Positions 29,334 through 38,608 of a DNA stretch of 64,000 bases are shown in pieces; the stretch's first letter is position 1, and the number at the start of each line of letters is the position of its first letter. The notes under the pieces were generated by a model. That model saw only the letters and a program-made list of their open reading frames with translations. It was not told where the DNA came from and did no database searches. The position numbers and the translations under genes are program-made. The stretch is from contig VAYU01000023.1 in NCBI GenBank assembly GCA_005884925.1, positions 62,001 through 126,000 on the forward strand, in the 5' to 3' direction. The stretch comes from Actinomycetota bacterium (GTDB lineage: Bacteria > Actinomycetota > UBA4738 > HRBIN12).

Positions 29334-30041
29334 CTAACGGTGCGGCCTGGTGGCTGCGAAGTAAGCGACCGACCCCGTGATCTCTACCTCCACCGACTCG
29401 AACGACTCCCGAAGGATCTGGCGGAGTCCGTCAGCGGTGTCGCCGAGGTTGTCGAAGCCCCCCTCCCAGTTGAACACCCGCACGACCGCTCGAGCTTGCG
29501 GGGTGTGATGCTCGCGAAGCCCGAGGACGGTTCCTCCGAAGAGCACCCCGTCCGGGGCAAGCACGTCGGCGATGTTGCGGATCGCGATCGCCTTGTTCGC
29601 GTCGGGCCCTCGAAGGCAGTGGAGCACGAAGCTGAGCGCCGCCGAGTCGAACCCGTGGGGTACGGGTAGGGGTTTCATCACGTCGGCTTCGACCGTGGTC
29701 GGGTGCATAGCCGCAAGCCGCCGAGAGGCGCGACGGAGCACATGCGGGTTGGGGTCGAGCAAGGTGACCTCGGTCCCGGGAGAGGGCTCGGCCTTCTCGA
29801 TGAAGTAGCCGGTGCCGGGACCGACGTCGAGGTGTCGATGTCCGAGATGCCGACGGTAGCGCTCAACCGCCTCAGGGATGGGACACCGCCACACCGCGCG
29901 CGACATGAACCCGAGTACCCACGGGTCGTATATCGCGAGCATGAACGGGTTGTAGCCGGATTGGCCCTTGTAGGCGGGGTCGTCTCGATCCACCGTTCGC
30001 CAATCTACCTTCTGAGGATCGGCGCCGGTTCCCGACGTCAC
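29334..30041 (-). CDS. Class I SAM-dependent methyltransferase
   Basis: HLDVGPGTGYFIEKAEPSPGTEVTLLDPNPHVL motif I/II. Confidence 0.87.
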   Translation of the reverse strand: MTSGTGADPQKVDWRTVDRDDPAYKGQSGYNPFMLAIYDPWVLGFMSRAVWRCPIPEAVERYRRHLGHRHLDVGPGTGYFIEKAEPSPGTEVTLLDPNPHVLRRASRRLAAMHPTTVEADVMKPLPVPHGFDSAALSFVLHCLRGPDANKAIAIRNIADVLAPDGVLFGGTVLGLREHHTPQARAVVRVFNWEGGFDNLGDTADGLRQILRESFESVEVEITGSVAYFAATRPHR

Positions 30042-30453
30042 CTCGTTCAGGAAGTTCAGGACCAGGCCAACACGCAGTACCCGAACATCGGCAAACGCCC
30101 TTGAGGGCGAGCATCAGTGGTTCATCGCGGGGCCGCACCAAGCAGTGAACGGTGAATCCGATGCGTTCTGCGCCGCGCTCAATCAGGCGAGCCGGAGTGG
30201 ACGGTCGTGAGTGCCCGACGGCTAACAAGGCGTTCCAGGTGCGCTCGTGATGCCCTCGCGCACCGCAGCGGGCCTGTTCCTCGGGTATTCGATGTCGGTA
30301 GAGGACGGTACGGGCCGTGGACGGGGGCAAACGGCACGCGTCGCTGGGTGGAGCGCCTCGCCGCCCAGCAAAACGAGCGGACGGTTCGCATGATCCTGGG
30401 TTCTCGGTTGGGGAGGCGCCCGAGGTACGGGCCGTGACTGCGGCGGCGGGTGG

Positions 30454-31191
30454 TCATGGCGCGATGGCTCGATCATGCCGCTCCAGCCATTCGAGCTGGT
30501 GCTGCCACCACCGTGCCGCGTCCTCGGATCCATCACCGCTACGGCGAATGACCGTCTCCCTCACTCGCTGCTTGACCTCGTCCATGAGATCGCTCCTGTC
30601 GGCGAGGCCGTAGGCGTCGCACCACAGCCGGATCCGTCGGCGCTGCTCCTCGGGTGGCGGTCCATCCCATCCGAGGTTCAGCCACAGGAACATGCCGTAA
30701 GAGACGTCGCGGATGCGCGGACCGGGACGCGCCATATCGAAGTCGAACAGCGCCGTCGGCCTCCCATCGACGAAAACGGTGTTCACCGGGGAGATGTCGT
30801 TGTGGCAGACGACCTCTTCGACACCGGCCAACGCTGAGCCGGCGGTCGCATCGTGGTATCGGCGGAGCAAACGAGCTGCGTCGGCCAATCGCTCGTCGGT
30901 CAGTCCGGCGTCGAGGTTGTCCGGGACGAAGCCCTCGATGTAGGACAGGCGCTCTCGCCCCTGGTCGTCGATCCCCAGGAAGCGCGGCGCGTCCGCGAAG
31001 CCGACCTGCTCCAGGTGGCGGAGGAGGGCGTGTACGAAGGCCGAGTGCGGACCGACCGGCCGCCGAACCGTGTCACCGACTCGGACGACGCCCGGCGTGA
31101 CGCGGCCTCCCAGCAGCGGGACTTCAGCCGGCTGAGCGGCATGAGGGTCGTTTGCAGCGTAGTGGGAAGGCACAACATCCAGGGTACGCAA
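30454..31191 (-). CDS. Aminoglycoside/choline phosphotransferase (APH) family protein
   Basis: VVCHNDISPVNTVFVDGRPTALFDFDMARPGPRIRDVSY. Confidence 0.88.
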   Translation of the reverse strand: MRTLDVVPSHYAANDPHAAQPAEVPLLGGRVTPGVVRVGDTVRRPVGPHSAFVHALLRHLEQVGFADAPRFLGIDDQGRERLSYIEGFVPDNLDAGLTDERLADAARLLRRYHDATAGSALAGVEEVVCHNDISPVNTVFVDGRPTALFDFDMARPGPRIRDVSYGMFLWLNLGWDGPPPEEQRRRIRLWCDAYGLADRSDLMDEVKQRVRETVIRRSGDGSEDAARWWQHQLEWLERHDRAIAP

Positions 31192-31252
31192 GCCCGGCCT
31201 CGCCCGGTCGTTCTGGAAGGCACCGGAGCGTCGACAGGTCCCGCGCCGGGGT

Positions 31253-31661
31253 CATCGGTCCGAGCGATGTCGACTTCTTGCTTCTTTCGCCGCTCGCGCT
31301 CGTTGTGGCGTTCTTCGTGGTGATCCCCGCGGCCTACGGCGCGATGATGCCGTGGATGGCAGAACGCCTGCTGCGCGCGAGGGATCGATCCTGCGACGCG
31401 GGCGTTGGGCGTGGATCGTTAGCTTGCTACCGCTCCTGTTCGCGAACATCGTGGGGGCACCGATCCTGCTCGTTGCGCTCGGCGTGTGGGCCATCGGCCG
31501 CTCGGCACCGAGTCTCGTAGAGGCCTGGCGGTCGAGGGTCCGCCACGTGGATCGGCCGCGCGGCGCTGGTCGCCATGGCGGCCGCGTCCGGCGCCGGCCT
31601 CCTCCGCGACGGGATCGACATCCTCGGTTGTCCCCCCTTCTCACAGTGGTTAGGATCCTGA
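31253..31661 (+). pseudogene. Small multi-TM membrane protein, split over three frames
   Basis: DVDFLLLSPLALVVAFFVVIPAAYGAMMPWMAERLL / ILRRGRWAWIVSLLPLLFANIVGAPILLVALGVWAI / TWIGRAALVAMAAASGAGLLRDGIDIL. Confidence 0.45.
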
Positions 31662-31667
31662 CCAGTC

Positions 31668-31922
31668 ATGAGCGAGACGATCGCATTCACGGAAGCGAAG
31701 GCACATCTCTCGGAACTCGTCGACCGAACCTCACGCGAGCACGAACGGTTCGTGGTGACGCGCAATGGAGTACCGGCGGCGGTGCTCCTTTCTCCCGACG
31801 ACCTCGAGTCACTCGAAGAAACCGTCGAGATCGTGCAGGACAAGGCGCTCCTCGAGTCCATCCGCACGTCCCGGCGCGAGGCGTCTGAAGGCAAGCGGGT
31901 TCGGCTCAAGGATCACGTCTAG
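31668..31922 (+). CDS. Type II antitoxin, Phd/YefM (RelB-like) family
   Basis: ETIAFTEAKAHLSELVDRTSREHERFVVTRNGVPAAVLLSPDDLESLEET. Confidence 0.9.
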   Translation: MSETIAFTEAKAHLSELVDRTSREHERFVVTRNGVPAAVLLSPDDLESLEETVEIVQDKALLESIRTSRREASEGKRVRLKDHV

Positions 31923-31925
31923 CTC

Positions 31926-32189
31926 GTGTACGAACTCGAGATCACGCCGGAAGGCCTCCGGCACCTCCACCGGCTTCCGGCGAAGGTTCGAGCGGCCGTC
32001 ATCGAAACGATCGTCGGATCGATCTCCGAGAACCTGCATCGAGCGGGGAAGCCCCTCAGAGGCGAGCTGGAAGGCCTGTACTCGGCTCGACGAGGTGAGT
32101 TCCGGGTGATCTTCGAGATCGACGAACGAGCACACGTCGTGCTCGTCCATCGCGCGCAGCATCGGCGTCGCGTGTACCGGAGCCGCTGA
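31926..32189 (+). CDS. Type II toxin, RelE/ParE family
   Basis: YELEITPEGLRHLHRLPAKVRAAVIETI...RGEFRVIFEIDERAHVVLVHRAQHRRRVYR; GTG start. Confidence 0.9.
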   Translation: MYELEITPEGLRHLHRLPAKVRAAVIETIVGSISENLHRAGKPLRGELEGLYSARRGEFRVIFEIDERAHVVLVHRAQHRRRVYRSR

Positions 32190-33766
32190 TGGATCGCAGA
32201 GGCTTCCTCCGTCGAGCGGGAGGGCTGATCCTCGCGAGCCCGCCGCTCGCCGCGCTGGTCGGGGCGTGCACGCGAGCGACGAGCACGTCGACCCCGACCA
32301 CGTCCGCTCCGCCGACCACGCCGACGACCAGCGTCCCTCCGGGCATCCCATGGGATGACCTCGCCGCGGGCCTCCACGGCCGGCTGATCCGTCCGGGCAC
32401 CCCGAGCTATCCGGGCGCGCGGTTGGCGTACGACCCGCGGTTCGACGACATCCGCCCACGCGCGATCGTGATGGCGAACACCGCCGGCGACGTCGCGCGG
32501 ACGATCCTCTTCGCGCGCGATCACAGCCTGGCTTTCGCCGCGCGATGCGGCGGCCACAGCTACGGCGGGTACTCGCTCTCGGACGGGATCGTGATCGATT
32601 CGTCTGAGATGGCGACCATCCGAACCGGAGCAGGAACCGCCATGATCGGTGCGGGCGCGAAGGTGATCGACGTCGCGGCGGGTCTCGCAGCCGCGGGCGC
32701 CGTTATCCCGGTCGGCACCTGCGCGACCGTCGGGATCAGCGGGCTGACCCTCGGCGGCGGTCAGGGGATCGTCGGGCGGCGGTTCGGGCTGACCTGCGAC
32801 TCGCTCCGAGCGGCGACGGTCGTGCTCGCCGACGGGCGCATCGTGACGTGCGACGCATCGACGGACGCGGACCTGTTCTGGGCGCTCCGGGGCGCGGGCG
32901 GCGGCAACCTGGGAGTCGTCACGTCGTTCACGTTCGTGTCGCATCCGCTCAACGCGATCACCGCGTTCTCGATGTCGTGGCCCTGGTCGGACGCGGCAGA
33001 CGTCGTCGCGGCGTGGCAGACGTGGGGACCTTCGGTGCCGGCGCCGCTCTGGTCCAGCTGCCGCCTCCGGTGGATCCCGGGTTCGGGCCCGTCGGTGTCG
33101 GTGAGCGGGGCGTGGTCGAGCGCCGCGTCGGAGCTCGCGCGGCATCTCGACGAACTGGCATCGGCATCGCGCCACGCGCCGTCACGATCGACGGTGACGA
33201 TGTCGCCGCTCGACGCCGCCAGGTACTTCGCCGGATGCAGCAGCTACTCGATCGAGGACTGCCGCCTCACGGAACAGGGCGGCCGGTTGACGCGGGAAGG
33301 GTCCCTCGCGAAGTCCGACTTCTTCGATCGGTCGATCGACGCCGACGTGGTGCGGGCGGCCCTCGCCCTGATCGAAGGCCGGGGAGCGACCACGGCGCTC
33401 GCGGCGCAGACCGCCGGCGTGCTCTTCGACGCCTGGGGCGGGACGATCACGGACGTCGCCCCGGACGGGACCGCGTTCCCGCATCGGGGCGCCAGGTTCC
33501 TCGGGCAGGAGTTCGTGACGTTCCACGGGCCGATCACCGACGCGACGCTCGGGACGAACCGAGGGTGGTTGACGAACCTGTGGCGAGCCTTCCGCCCCGC
33601 CGCGAGCGGCGCCGCGTACGTCAACTACATCGACCCGGAGCTCCGTGATTGGCTCCGCGCCTACTACGGCGACAACCTCGCTCGACTGGTCGACGTGAAA
33701 CGCCGGTACGACCCCGACGACGCCTTCCGGTTCGCGCAGAGCATCCCCACGACGTTGCCGTCCTGA
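32189..33766 (+). CDS. FAD-binding (BBE-type) oxidoreductase with Tat-like signal
   Basis: MDRRGFLRRAGG signal; CGGHSYGGYSL, GGGQGIVGRRFGLTCDSL, NYIDPEL..W.RAYYGDNLARLVDVKRRYDPDD. Confidence 0.9.
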   Translation: MDRRGFLRRAGGLILASPPLAALVGACTRATSTSTPTTSAPPTTPTTSVPPGIPWDDLAAGLHGRLIRPGTPSYPGARLAYDPRFDDIRPRAIVMANTAGDVARTILFARDHSLAFAARCGGHSYGGYSLSDGIVIDSSEMATIRTGAGTAMIGAGAKVIDVAAGLAAAGAVIPVGTCATVGISGLTLGGGQGIVGRRFGLTCDSLRAATVVLADGRIVTCDASTDADLFWALRGAGGGNLGVVTSFTFVSHPLNAITAFSMSWPWSDAADVVAAWQTWGPSVPAPLWSSCRLRWIPGSGPSVSVSGAWSSAASELARHLDELASASRHAPSRSTVTMSPLDAARYFAGCSSYSIEDCRLTEQGGRLTREGSLAKSDFFDRSIDADVVRAALALIEGRGATTALAAQTAGVLFDAWGGTITDVAPDGTAFPHRGARFLGQEFVTFHGPITDATLGTNRGWLTNLWRAFRPAASGAAYVNYIDPELRDWLRAYYGDNLARLVDVKRRYDPDDAFRFAQSIPTTLPS

Positions 33767-33802
33767 ACCACTCGACGCACCGCTTCTCGCGATACTGGTC
33801 GC

Positions 33803-35245
33803 GTGCAGCGGTTCGACGTGTTCGTGATCGGAGGCGGCGGGACCGGGTCCGAGGTCGCCTATCGGCTCGGTCGTGGGAGCGACCTCCGCGTCGGCATGGC
33901 GGAGCGCGACCGGCTCGGCGGGGAGTGCAACAACTACGGCTGCGTTCCCACGAAGGTCATGCTCCGCAGCGCGAAGATCGCGGCGCTCGCGCGTGACGCC
34001 GAACGCTTCGGGGTGCAGATCCCGACCGTGGAGATCGACTTCGGCGCCGTGATGGACCGGGTCCGTGCGGTGATCGACGCCTCGTCCGGGGAAGAGGCGG
34101 GACCCTTCGAGGATCTCGGGATAACCGTCGTGAAGGATGACGCGCGGCTGGTCGGTCCTCACGAGATCGAGATGGCCGACGGAACGAGGATCGTTGCCGA
34201 TCGGATCGTGCTGGCCACGGGGACGACGCCGCAGACGCCGCCGATCCCTGGTCTGGAAGGCACACCGTTCTGGACCAACCGCGAGGCGATCTGGTCCCCG
34301 ACGTCCGTGCCGACGTCGCTCGCGATCATCGGCGCCGGCGCGGTCGGGATCGAGTTCGCCCAGCTCTACGCACGGTTCGGTACGCGCGTGACGGTGCTGG
34401 AGGCGACGCCGCGGATCCTGCCGAACGAGGACGAAGCGTCGGCGGTCGCGCTCGGGCCGGCCCTCGAGGAGGAGGGGATCGAGCTCCGCGCGGGCGTGAC
34501 GATCCCGCGGGCGTCGCGCGACGGGCAGGGGTGGCGACTGGAGGTCGAAGACGGCGAGCCCGTGCGCGCCGACGAACTCCTGGTCGCGGCAGGCCGCGTC
34601 CCGGACCTGGAGGGGCACGACCTGGCGGCCGTCGGCGTGACCTTGGACGACGAGGGCAAGCCCGTCCTCGGCGAGACGCTCCGCACCACGTCGCCCGACA
34701 TCTGGGCCGCCGGCGACGCGACGGGCGAGCTTCTGTTCACGCACGTGGGGACGTACGAGGCCGGGCTCGTCGTCGACGACATCCTCGGCCGGCCGCGCGC
34801 GCGCGACTACCGGGTCGTTCCCCGCGTGACGTTCTGCGATCCCGAGGTCGCGAGCGTCGGGCTCACCGAAGCACAGGCCCGGGAGGCGGGCCACGAGGTT
34901 CGAACGTCCGTGGTGCCGATCGCCGAGAACGAACGAGCGACGATCGACGGCGCGCGGTTCGGTGTCGTCAAGCTGGTCGCCGACGCGACGGACGGCGAGC
35001 TCCTGGGAGGTCACATCGTCGCCGACGGGGCCGGCGCGATGATCCACGAGGTCGTCGCGATGATGGCCGGGCACGTCGCGGCCCGAACGATCGGCGACGC
35101 GATCCACGCGTACCCGACCCTGTCGGAGTCGGTGAAGGCCGCCGCCGAACAGCTGGGCATGAGCGGGAAGACCGGCTCATCGGAGTACCCGACGCCGCCC
35201 CGCGGCTACCATCGGACGGGTGACGCGGACCCTCTCGGCACGTGA
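33803..35245 (+). CDS. FAD-dependent pyridine nucleotide-disulfide oxidoreductase (lipoamide dehydrogenase/mercuric reductase-like)
   Basis: VIGGGGTGSEVAYRL, redox motif GGECNNYGCVPTKVM, AAGDATGELLFTHVGTYEA. Confidence 0.9.
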   Translation: MQRFDVFVIGGGGTGSEVAYRLGRGSDLRVGMAERDRLGGECNNYGCVPTKVMLRSAKIAALARDAERFGVQIPTVEIDFGAVMDRVRAVIDASSGEEAGPFEDLGITVVKDDARLVGPHEIEMADGTRIVADRIVLATGTTPQTPPIPGLEGTPFWTNREAIWSPTSVPTSLAIIGAGAVGIEFAQLYARFGTRVTVLEATPRILPNEDEASAVALGPALEEEGIELRAGVTIPRASRDGQGWRLEVEDGEPVRADELLVAAGRVPDLEGHDLAAVGVTLDDEGKPVLGETLRTTSPDIWAAGDATGELLFTHVGTYEAGLVVDDILGRPRARDYRVVPRVTFCDPEVASVGLTEAQAREAGHEVRTSVVPIAENERATIDGARFGVVKLVADATDGELLGGHIVADGAGAMIHEVVAMMAGHVAARTIGDAIHAYPTLSESVKAAAEQLGMSGKTGSSEYPTPPRGYHRTGDADPLGT

Positions 35246-36440
35246 GCTCGCCTCCGAGACCGACGGCTCGGTCGAGGTGATCGATTGGCTTACGCGGATC
35301 GGGATCCTCCAGACCCGAACGCCACAGACGTACACGTTCGGGGACGCGTTCCGCGTGAAGATGATCCTGTCGCTCCTCGGAGCCGGCTTCACCCACGAGG
35401 ACATCGAGGCGGCGGTCGCCTCAGCGGGATTGGATCTCCGGCACGTCGACCGCTACGTGATCCTCGAGCCGAACGAACGGTCGGCGCGGACGTTCGCGGA
35501 GTTCGCCCGCAGCCTGGGTCCTCGCGCGCCCGACGTCCTGCCGGGCATCTACCAGCTCCTCGGCCTCGCGGAGCCCGATCCCGCATCGCATCTCCCGGTG
35601 GATGAGGAGACGTTGCTGCGCGATCTCCTCCACGTCTGGAGCCTCGCCGACACCGATGACACCCCATCGCGCGCCGCTCGTCTCCTGGGCGACGGGACGA
35701 GGACGGTCGTCGCCGGGTGGGCTGATCTGCTCAACGAACGGATCGCGGGACCGGCCCGAGATCGGTGGCTGCGCAAGGAGGTTTCAGCGTTCCCTCCCGA
35801 AGTCGCCGATGCCGCAGCGAACCTGTACATGCTGTTGCCCCGGTTCGTCCCCTGGTTGATCCAGCGCTACATCGAACAGATCGTGACGTCGGGGATCGCG
35901 GACAGCTTCGAGGACGTGCTCGCGTCTCGAGGGCTCGCTCCGGCTCCGCCGCCGGCCGGTCCCCCGGCCGTCGCCTTCGTCGACATCTCCGATTACACGA
36001 CGGTCACCGAGCAACGGGGTGACGACGTCGCGGTGCGGATCGCGACGGCGCTGCAGCGTCACGCGGAACGTGCCGCTGCCGATCGCCACGGTCGAGTGGT
36101 GAAGTTGCTCGGCGATGGGGCGATGATGGAGTTCCGCGAGGTGAGCAGCGCGGTCGAAGCTTCGATCGACCTGGTGCGAACGATGACCGCCACCCTGGGT
36201 GTCGCCGCTCACGCCGGTGTCCATGCGGGGCCCGTGATCGAGCGTGATCGGGACCTGTTCGGGAGCACCGTGAACCTCGCGGCGCGGGTGTCGAGCGCGG
36301 CCGGGCCGGGCGAGGTGCTCGTCACCGAAGTTGTCACCCGTCTCATGGACGCCGATACGGTCAGGTTCGAGGAGATCGACCCCACCGAGCTCAAGGGCGT
36401 TTCGCAACCGCTTCGGTTGTTCCGCGTCGCCGGGTCGTGA
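35220..36440 (+). CDS. Class III adenylate/guanylate cyclase-domain protein with N-terminal HTH-like region
   Basis: VAFVDISDYTTVTEQRGDDVAVRIA...GRVVKLLGDGAMMEF...GVHAGPVIERDRDLFGSTVNLAARV. Confidence 0.87.
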   Translation: MTRTLSARELASETDGSVEVIDWLTRIGILQTRTPQTYTFGDAFRVKMILSLLGAGFTHEDIEAAVASAGLDLRHVDRYVILEPNERSARTFAEFARSLGPRAPDVLPGIYQLLGLAEPDPASHLPVDEETLLRDLLHVWSLADTDDTPSRAARLLGDGTRTVVAGWADLLNERIAGPARDRWLRKEVSAFPPEVADAAANLYMLLPRFVPWLIQRYIEQIVTSGIADSFEDVLASRGLAPAPPPAGPPAVAFVDISDYTTVTEQRGDDVAVRIATALQRHAERAAADRHGRVVKLLGDGAMMEFREVSSAVEASIDLVRTMTATLGVAAHAGVHAGPVIERDRDLFGSTVNLAARVSSAAGPGEVLVTEVVTRLMDADTVRFEEIDPTELKGVSQPLRLFRVAGS

Positions 36441-36457
36441 GCTCGAGGAGGGACCAC

Positions 36458-37186
36458 ATGTTGCAGATCCGTCGGGACGCCGAGATCCATGCCGAGGAGG
36501 GGGGGTGGTTCTCGGCACGTTGGCACTTCTCGTTCGATCACTACCGCGATCCGGAACAGATGGGCATCGGGCCGCTGCGCGTCTTCAACGACGACCGGTT
36601 AGTTGCCGGCGCCGACTGGCCGATGCATCCGCACGCAGACGTCGAGGGACTCACCTACGTGGTGGAGGGGACCTTCGAGCACGCCGATTCCCTCGGACAG
36701 GACGGCACGCTGCTGCCCGGCGGCGTGCAACGGATGACGCTCGGCTCCGGCGCCCTGCATTCGGAGCGCAACGGATCGAAGATCGAGCCGATGCGCTTCC
36801 TGCAGTTCTGGATCCTGCCGGACACGCCGTCGATCCCACCCAGCGTCGAGCAACGTCAGTTCACGCGCGAGGATCGGTACGGGCGGCTGCTCAAGGTGAT
36901 CGGGGCGGAGGGCGGCGACGTCGTCGCCGTCCATCAAGACGCAGCGACGTACGTCGCCACCCTCCCACCTGGCGCCGTGGTGGAGCACGCGTTCGGCGAG
37001 GCCCGCGCCGGCTACCTCTACCTGATCGCGGGGGCCGTGCGGCTGAACGAGGATCGGCTCGGCACCGGGGATGCCGTCAAGATCTTCGGTCCCGAGCAGA
37101 TCCGCATCGCAACGGATGAAGAGGCCGAGTTGATCCTGATCGATGTGCCGGTGCGATACACGCCCGTCGGGGTCTGGGCGAGGTGA
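36458..37186 (+). CDS. Pirin family protein
   Basis: MHPHADVEGLTYVVEGTFEHADSLGQDGTLLPGGVQRMTLGSGALHSE; RBS GAGGAGGG. Confidence 0.92.
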   Translation: MLQIRRDAEIHAEEGGWFSARWHFSFDHYRDPEQMGIGPLRVFNDDRLVAGADWPMHPHADVEGLTYVVEGTFEHADSLGQDGTLLPGGVQRMTLGSGALHSERNGSKIEPMRFLQFWILPDTPSIPPSVEQRQFTREDRYGRLLKVIGAEGGDVVAVHQDAATYVATLPPGAVVEHAFGEARAGYLYLIAGAVRLNEDRLGTGDAVKIFGPEQIRIATDEEAELILIDVPVRYTPVGVWAR

Positions 37187-37304
37187 GCCGCCCGGATAGA
37201 GCCGGATCCGACGGAATGCGGGCCTCATGGCGGAGTGATTCGGTCTTGCCTTGACAGATGCCCTTTGCCGATGGGACTGTTCACGGGTCCCAAGGGGGGG
37301 AACC

Positions 37305-38549
37305 GTGCTCCGCGGCAGCAACCGCCGGCGACTGCTCGCATTGCTCCAAGACCATGGTGCGCTGACGCGGGCCGATCTCGTCCGCCGGTCGGGGATCTCG
37401 CGCGCGACCGTGTCCGGCGTCGTCGCGGCGTTGCTCGACGAGGGATTCATCCACGAGCTGGCACCCACGAGCGGCGCTCGCGACGGGCGGGTCGGACGTC
37501 CGAGCGCGCTCCTGACCCTCGACCCCGCGAGCGGCGCGGCGGTGGGTATCGACATCGACCACAACTGTCTCCGCGTTGTCGTCGCCGACCTGTCCCACAC
37601 GGTTCTCGCCGAAGCCCAGCGCCCGCTCGACATCGACCACGACGCCGACACGGCGATGGCACTCGCCGCCGACCTGATGCACCTGGTCGTCGCGGAGGCG
37701 GGGTTGGAGCCGTCACAGATCCTCGGCGTTGGGATGGGACTGGCCGGCCCACTCGATCACGCGACCGGCCGCCCCAACCCCTCGAGCATCTCGCCCAGCT
37801 GGGTGGGCGTGGACGCGGCTCGAGAGATGCGGCGCCACGTCGGGCACATCGTGCACATCGACAACGACGCGAACCTGGGCGCCCTCGCGGAGTCGATGTG
37901 GGGCGCCGGTCGCGGCGCCAGCGAGGCTGCGTACGTGAAGGTCGACACAGGAGTCGGGGCGGCCTTGATCCTCGGCGGGCAGATCTACCGCGGAGCCGTC
38001 GGGACGGCCGGCGAGATCGGGCACTCGACGATCGCCGAGGACGGGCCCGTGTGTCGGTGCGGCAACCGCGGGTGCCTCGAGCGCTTCGTCGGGACCCCGG
38101 CCCTCCTAGAGAGCCTGCGGGGGAGCCACGGGGACCTGACGGTGCACGACCTGCTCCACCTGGCCGCGGCCGGCGATTCGGGCTGTCGCCGCGTGATCGG
38201 CGACGCGGGGCGGTTGATCGGCGTGCAGGTCGCCAACCTCTGCAACCTCTTGAACCCACGACGGGTGATCATCGGTGGTTCGCTGAGCGCCGCCGGCGAC
38301 ATCCTGCTGGACCCGATCCGCGCGTCGATCGAACGCTGCGCGCTCCCGATGGCCGCGGCGACCGCCGAGGTCGTCGCCGGCGAGCTGGGCGATCGTGCCA
38401 CGGTCCTCGGCGCGCTGAGCCTCGTGTTCCGGCAGGTCGATCCGTTCGAGCTCAAACCGCGGCGAGGTCCCGTCCCGGTCGCCCGGATCCAGCCCGCCGT
38501 CAAGGAGGCGGTCGAAGCGGGACCGTCCAGTCGATCGGGTTCCGTATGA
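37305..38549 (+). CDS. ROK family transcriptional regulator
   Basis: N-terminal wHTH LTRADLVRRSGISRATVSGVVAAL; ROK CRCGNRGCLER. Confidence 0.92.
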   Translation: MLRGSNRRRLLALLQDHGALTRADLVRRSGISRATVSGVVAALLDEGFIHELAPTSGARDGRVGRPSALLTLDPASGAAVGIDIDHNCLRVVVADLSHTVLAEAQRPLDIDHDADTAMALAADLMHLVVAEAGLEPSQILGVGMGLAGPLDHATGRPNPSSISPSWVGVDAAREMRRHVGHIVHIDNDANLGALAESMWGAGRGASEAAYVKVDTGVGAALILGGQIYRGAVGTAGEIGHSTIAEDGPVCRCGNRGCLERFVGTPALLESLRGSHGDLTVHDLLHLAAAGDSGCRRVIGDAGRLIGVQVANLCNLLNPRRVIIGGSLSAAGDILLDPIRASIERCALPMAAATAEVVAGELGDRATVLGALSLVFRQVDPFELKPRRGPVPVARIQPAVKEAVEAGPSSRSGSV

Positions 38550-38608
38550 ACGAGTGACCGCCCGGTTCGGCGGTCGAGGATGAGGCCGAGCGACGGCCTC
38601 GGGGGGAG

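Noticed and set aside
30200-30240. GGCTAACAAGGCGTTCCAGG resembling an integron attC core
   Set aside because: Does not match the RYYYAAC consensus and I could not find a paired GTTRRRY site or a cassette structure.
33182-35107. 641-aa minus-strand ORF
   Set aside because: Antisense to two clear oxidoreductase genes; no recognisable domain.
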